This document shows positions 63,448 to 64,000 of a stretch of DNA of 64,000 nucleotides, one piece after another. Origin of the DNA: Dyadobacter tibetensis Y620-1. Lineage in GTDB: Bacteria; Bacteroidota; Bacteroidia; Cytophagales; Spirosomataceae. The stretch covers positions 16,019 through 80,018 of the forward strand of contig NZ_AZQN01000012.1 of NCBI RefSeq assembly GCF_000566685.1, read 5' to 3'. The notes below the pieces were generated by a model. The model had not been told where the DNA came from. It saw only the letters and a list, made by a program, of their open reading frames with translations, and searched no databases. Both the position numbers and the translations under genes were made by a program. Positions within the stretch are counted from its first letter, which is position 1. Every line of letters starts with the position of its first letter.

Positions 63448-64000
63448 TCTAATTTTAATAACAGGTTCCCCGAATTGAAATCCATAAAGCTTTTGAAATA
63501 AATAAATATAATTAGGCACTTCTAACCAGAACAAAGATATAAGCCTACATTCATTCTAAAATACTACCCAACCCAAATATAACCAAAACTACTGTTTGTT
63601 TAGTACCTTCCTATAGATATCAGGCATCCTTCATTAAGCTATTATTGTGATTTAATGAGGCAAGTAGCTGTGGAGTCAGTTTCTTCGAAACCGTTTTAAG
63701 TTCAATTCATATTAAATCCAAGACTATATATCCCTAATTTCTTCAACGATAAAAGCTCCAAGGCAACGGAAGGATTAAAGTATCCAGCAGGGAAGGATAT
63801 ACGTAAAATTCATTTTTTACTATCAAAGCTCTGCGCTTGAAATAGATTGCATACATAACAATAATACTTGACATGTATGGGATCAAGCCAAATTCTTGGG
63901 GGGAAGAGTTAGGGATTCATGCATAGAGTTTAGATAGTCTGAAAAGGAAGAATGAAATGTCCCTTACGCCTCGGGATGTGGATCTGAATGCTTTGATTTT
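63448..64000. other. Right-edge region without supported features
   Basis: 553 bases upstream of the restriction-modification operon, AT-rich. The operon promoter must lie at its left end but no clear -7 box was identified. At the very end a plus-strand frame (MSLTPRDVDLNALI..., about 63957 to the edge) is open but far too short to judge. Confidence 0.4.

Overview
The window looks like chromosome of an aerobic, polysaccharide-degrading member of the Bacteroidota, most likely Cytophagales (Spirosomataceae-like, e.g. near Dyadobacter or Persicitalea). Indicators: a large secreted glycosidase with a C-terminal type IX secretion sorting domain, FtsX-type 800-residue permeases run by an NtrC-like two-component system, TAnnTTTG promoter boxes set against start codons, sulfatases with an aerobic-type formylglycine-generating enzyme, and Gfo/Idh/MocA proteins with Tat signals. 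The genus is an inference; there is no rRNA or tRNA gene in the window to test it.

Layout. (1) 1-8.7 kb: a MacB-like efflux locus (two FtsX permeases, ATPase, HlyD adaptor) divergent from a sigma-54 response regulator and its histidine kinase, with a solitary four-helix-bundle gene inserted in the operon between inverted TTAGG-type repeats. (2) 8.8-15.4 kb: exported proteins (fasciclin, GH130, YceI), a small hydrolase, a lipoprotein formylglycine-generating enzyme, a 38-bp tandem repeat and a sulfatase. (3) 15.5-16.0 kb: remains of two transposases. (4) 16.2-26.1 kb: a single-strand bacteriocin/RiPP-type locus: HlyD adaptor, C39 peptidase-ABC exporter, CPBP protease, two small peptides with double-glycine-type leaders, a small membrane protein, an 827-residue fusion of degenerate C39-like, VKOR, thioredoxin-like and PLOD-type glycosyltransferase domains, a second UGT-like glycosyltransferase and a small HTH protein. 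(5) 27.2-31.6 kb: housekeeping pyrD, ftsK and a LolA-like protein, closed by a perfect 21-bp inverted-repeat terminator. (6) 31.7-54.5 kb: a carbohydrate/amino-sugar region with three Gfo/Idh/MocA proteins, nagB, nagA, an MFS sugar transporter, a PQQ-type beta-propeller lipoprotein, a LacI regulator next to a 26-bp perfect palindrome, two sulfatases, a multi-CBM6 glycosidase, a second nagB, a truncated HGSNAT-like acyltransferase and cstA. (7) 54.5-64 kb: a CPBP protease, a repeat-rich gap, an OGG-fold protein and a compact, AT-rich restriction-modification operon (two methylase-type proteins, a GIY-YIG/DEAD helicase and a YD-repeat-like protein).

How the parts fit. Region 6 together with the sulfatase and formylglycine enzyme of region 2 could desulfate and cut an amino-sugar-containing glycan, import the monosaccharide, and use NagA and NagB to send it into glycolysis. 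Region 4 is the most novel part: two leader peptides would be modified by two glycosyltransferases, one fused to a membrane redox scaffold, and then clipped and exported by the C39 ABC transporter with its adaptor. Similar dyad elements precede both the peptide genes and the glycosyltransferase genes, suggesting common control. The assignments come from reading motifs; no database search was run.
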